Source: Stenotrophomonas sp. PS02289 (GTDB lineage Bacteria; Pseudomonadota; Gammaproteobacteria; Xanthomonadales; Xanthomonadaceae). Taken from it: 33,989 nt of DNA. The DNA lies in the NCBI RefSeq assembly GCF_029960115.1, contig NZ_JASCOZ010000034.1:1-33989 (forward strand), in the 5' to 3' direction. This document shows, piece after piece, positions 31,873 through 33,989 of this stretch (position 1 is the stretch's first letter; every line of letters starts with the position of its first letter). The notes under the pieces were generated by a model that saw nothing but the letters and a program-made list of their open reading frames with translations, did not search any database and had not been told where the DNA came from. The position numbers were made by a program, and so were the translations under genes.

Positions 31873-32813
31873 ATGACCTCGCCATCCAGGCGCGTGGGTT
31901 GACCAAGCGTTTCGGGTCGCTGATGGCGGTCGATCATGTCGACCTGCAGGTGCCGCGTGCGAACGTGTACGGATTCCTGGGGCCGAACGGCTCAGGCAAG
32001 TCCACCACCATTCGCATGCTGTGTGGCCTGCTCACGCCGAGCGAGGGCGAAATCGAGGTGCTCGGTCTGCGCATTCCCGAGCAGGCCGAAGCCTTGCGCC
32101 AGCGCATCGGCTACATGACCCAGCGGTTTTCCCTGTTTGAAGACCTGAGCGTGCGCGAGAACCTGGAATTCCTTGCCGCCGTGCAGAACCTGACGCGTGC
32201 GCAGGCCCGCGCGCGCATCGACGAGCTACTGGAGCAGTACCGCTTCCAGGACCGCCAGAAGCAGTTGGCCGGCACCATGAGCGGCGGGCAGAAACAGCGA
32301 CTCGCCCTGGCCGGGGCGGTGATCCACCAACCCGAACTGCTGTTTCTGGACGAGCCCACCAGCGCGGTCGATCCGGAATCGCGCCGTGACTTCTGGGAAA
32401 AGCTCTTCGATCTGGCCGATGCCGGCACCACGCTGCTGGTGTCCACCCACTACATGGACGAAGCCGAGCGTTGCCATCGGCTGGCCATCCTGGACCAGGG
32501 CGCGCTCGTGGCCGACGGCACCCCCGCCGAACTGACCGGGGCGCTGCAAGGGCGCACCCTGCAGGTTGCCGCACGGCAACCGCGGCAGGCACAGCGCGCA
32601 CTGACCGGCGTACCCGGTGTCCTGAGCGTGGCGCAGATCGGCAACAGCCTGCGGGTGCTGCTGGACGCGGGCAGCGACGGCGAACAGCGCGTGCAGCAGG
32701 CGCTGCGTGCGGCCGGACAGGAGGCCGAGGTGACGCCGAGTACGCCCAATCTGGAAGATGTGTTCGTGTCTGCCACCTGCGCACGGCCCTCCGCCGACGA
32801 GGAGGTGGCATGA
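31869..32813 (+). CDS. ABC transporter ATPase, ABC-2 efflux type
   Basis: A 314-residue single-domain ATPase. Walker A GPNGSGKST (38-46), Q85 in GYMTQRFSLF, signature MSGGQKQR (137-144), Walker B LLFLDEP (157-163, D161 and E162) and the switch His in STHYMDEAE are present, and the last ~90 residues form the C-terminal domain usual in drug or polysaccharide ABC-2 pumps. E. coli YbhF has two such domains fused; here there is one, so it should act as a homodimer. The start is an unusual TTG overlapping the upstream TGA; the ATG at 31873 is in another frame. Its stop overlaps the permease ATG by three bases. Confidence 0.87.
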   Translation: MNDLAIQARGLTKRFGSLMAVDHVDLQVPRANVYGFLGPNGSGKSTTIRMLCGLLTPSEGEIEVLGLRIPEQAEALRQRIGYMTQRFSLFEDLSVRENLEFLAAVQNLTRAQARARIDELLEQYRFQDRQKQLAGTMSGGQKQRLALAGAVIHQPELLFLDEPTSAVDPESRRDFWEKLFDLADAGTTLLVSTHYMDEAERCHRLAILDQGALVADGTPAELTGALQGRTLQVAARQPRQAQRALTGVPGVLSVAQIGNSLRVLLDAGSDGEQRVQQALRAAGQEAEVTPSTPNLEDVFVSATCARPSADEEVA

Positions 32814-33925
32814 ATCTGCGCCGGCTGTGGGCGGTGGTGATCAAGGAGTTGCGGCAGATGCGCCGCGACCGCGTGACACTGGCGATGATCGTCGGCATTC
32901 CGGTGATGCAGCTGGTGCTGTTCGGCTACGCCATCAACCTCAACCTGCGCAATCTGGACGCCGGCATCGCCGACCAGGCCAAGACCAGTGCGTCGCGCGC
33001 GCTGGTGATGGACATGGTGGCCACCGGTGTGATCCGGCCAACACTTGTCGTGCAGACACCGGAGCAGCTGATGGCGGCGCTGCGCGAGGGAAAGATCAGT
33101 GTCGGCGTGGTAGTACCTGCCGACTTTGAACGGCGGCGATTCGAGGGCCGCGAGGCGGTGCAGGTACTGGTCGATGGCAGCGACACCGTGGTGCAGAGCG
33201 CGGCAGTGCAGCTGGCGCAGGTGCCGCTGGACAGCCAACCGCTGCGCAATGATCGCCCGCTGCGTGCCGGCAGCACCGTCGCGGCCGCGCAGATCAGCGT
33301 GGTGGCGTTCTACAACCCGCAGCGGCGCTCGGCCGTCAACATCGTGCCGGGACTGATCGGCATCATCCTGACCATGACCATGGTGATGTTCACCGCGGTG
33401 GCGATCGTGCGCGAACGCGAGCGCGGCAACATGGAACTGCTGATTGCCACCCCGCTGCGCAGCAGCGAACTGATGATCGGCAAGATCCTGCCGTACGCGG
33501 TCATTGGTCTGGTGCAGACCAGTCTGGTCCTGCTGCTGGGGCTCTGGTTGTTCGAGGTGCCGGTGCGTGGCAGTGTGCTGGATGTCTATCTGGTGGCGAT
33601 GCTGTTGATCCTGGCCAACCTCGCACTGGGCCTGCTGATCTCGACCAAGGCCCGCTCGCAGTTCCAGGCCATGCAGATGACCATGTTCGTGTTTCTGCCG
33701 TCGATTCTGCTGTCCGGCTTCATGTTCCCGTTTGCGGGCATGCCCCGGGTGGTGCAGTGGCTGGCCGAGATCCTGCCGTTGACCCACTTCCTGCGCCTGG
33801 TGCGCGGCATCATGCTGCGCGGCGCGCGCTGGTGGGAGCTGTGGCCGGAGGTGCTGGCGCTGCTGGCCTTCATCGTGGTGATGATGGTCGTGGCGATCAG
33901 CCGGTTCCGCAAACGCCTGGATTGA
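32810..33925 (+). CDS. ABC-2 type permease (YbhS/YbhR-like)
   Basis: A 371-residue inner-membrane permease with the N-terminal helix (about 22-42), a large extracytoplasmic loop (about 45-175) and five C-terminal helices from about 180, including the RERERGNMELLIATPLRSSELMIGKI coupling region (about 200-225), GLLISTKARSQFQAMQ and LPSILLSGFMFPF. These match YbhS/YbhR of E. coli. GGAGG precedes the ATG. In E. coli two different permeases follow the ATPase; only this one is seen before the window ends 64 bases on, so it either forms a homodimer or a second permease gene lies outside. Confidence 0.88.
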   Translation: MNLRRLWAVVIKELRQMRRDRVTLAMIVGIPVMQLVLFGYAINLNLRNLDAGIADQAKTSASRALVMDMVATGVIRPTLVVQTPEQLMAALREGKISVGVVVPADFERRRFEGREAVQVLVDGSDTVVQSAAVQLAQVPLDSQPLRNDRPLRAGSTVAAAQISVVAFYNPQRRSAVNIVPGLIGIILTMTMVMFTAVAIVRERERGNMELLIATPLRSSELMIGKILPYAVIGLVQTSLVLLLGLWLFEVPVRGSVLDVYLVAMLLILANLALGLLISTKARSQFQAMQMTMFVFLPSILLSGFMFPFAGMPRVVQWLAEILPLTHFLRLVRGIMLRGARWWELWPEVLALLAFIVVMMVVAISRFRKRLD

Positions 33926-33989
33926 CGGCGTGGCGCCCCACGCGCGGCCCCCACCCCAGTCTGTAGCCCCCCCCCAACCCCCCCCCCAA

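Overview
The window is chromosomal DNA of a high-GC gammaproteobacterium of the Xanthomonadaceae, most likely Stenotrophomonas. Two GTAG-headed REP palindromes of the Stenotrophomonas SMAG type (1-20, cut by the window edge, and 16148-16170) support this. Coding density is high, and there are no rRNA or tRNA genes, phage genes, insertion sequences or CRISPR arrays. The last 29 bases are almost pure C runs and look like a low-quality contig end.

28-6308 is an iron locus. A Fur box (2469-2487) sits between two divergent units. Leftward are three inner-membrane genes, DUF3649, PepSY and DUF3325, the usual equipment for releasing iron from siderophores. Rightward are a TonB-dependent receptor and, overlapping it by one base, a Tat-exported PLP enzyme resembling the periplasmic siderophore-maturation enzyme PvdN. 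Next come a HigBA-type toxin-antitoxin pair (6312-6969) with a perfect 28-bp palindrome over the toxin start, a DUF4124 protein, a DUF445 membrane protein and an orphan ParB-like protein.

9781-25139 is a polyamine uptake and breakdown region: a beta-alanine/omega-amino-acid:pyruvate transaminase, puuC, puuB, puuA and potFGHI. Imported putrescine would be glutamylated by PuuA, oxidised by PuuB and dehydrogenated by PuuC. The hydrolase PuuD, the regulator PuuR and a PuuE-type GABA transaminase are not in the window. Inside this region lie an MHS-family transporter, a bacteriohemerythrin behind a perfect FNR/Anr box, a diguanylate cyclase with one degenerate and one intact receiver domain, a small unknown protein, and a MASE1 membrane protein with a decayed kinase core 12 bases after puuB.

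25146-30547 (minus strand) carries the conserved phoH(ybeZ)-ybeY-corC block followed by a DUF4105 protein and corA. DUF4105 now includes the lipoprotein N-acyltransferase Lnb, and here it occupies the place where lnt follows corC in E. coli. A strong intrinsic terminator stands 7-12 bases before the corC start codon. The phoH upstream region holds one perfect and three near-perfect DnaA boxes and a possible heat-shock promoter. 30883-33925 (plus) is a three-gene HlyD/ABC/ABC-2 export operon.

All family assignments come from reading motifs and from remembered homologues; no database search was run.
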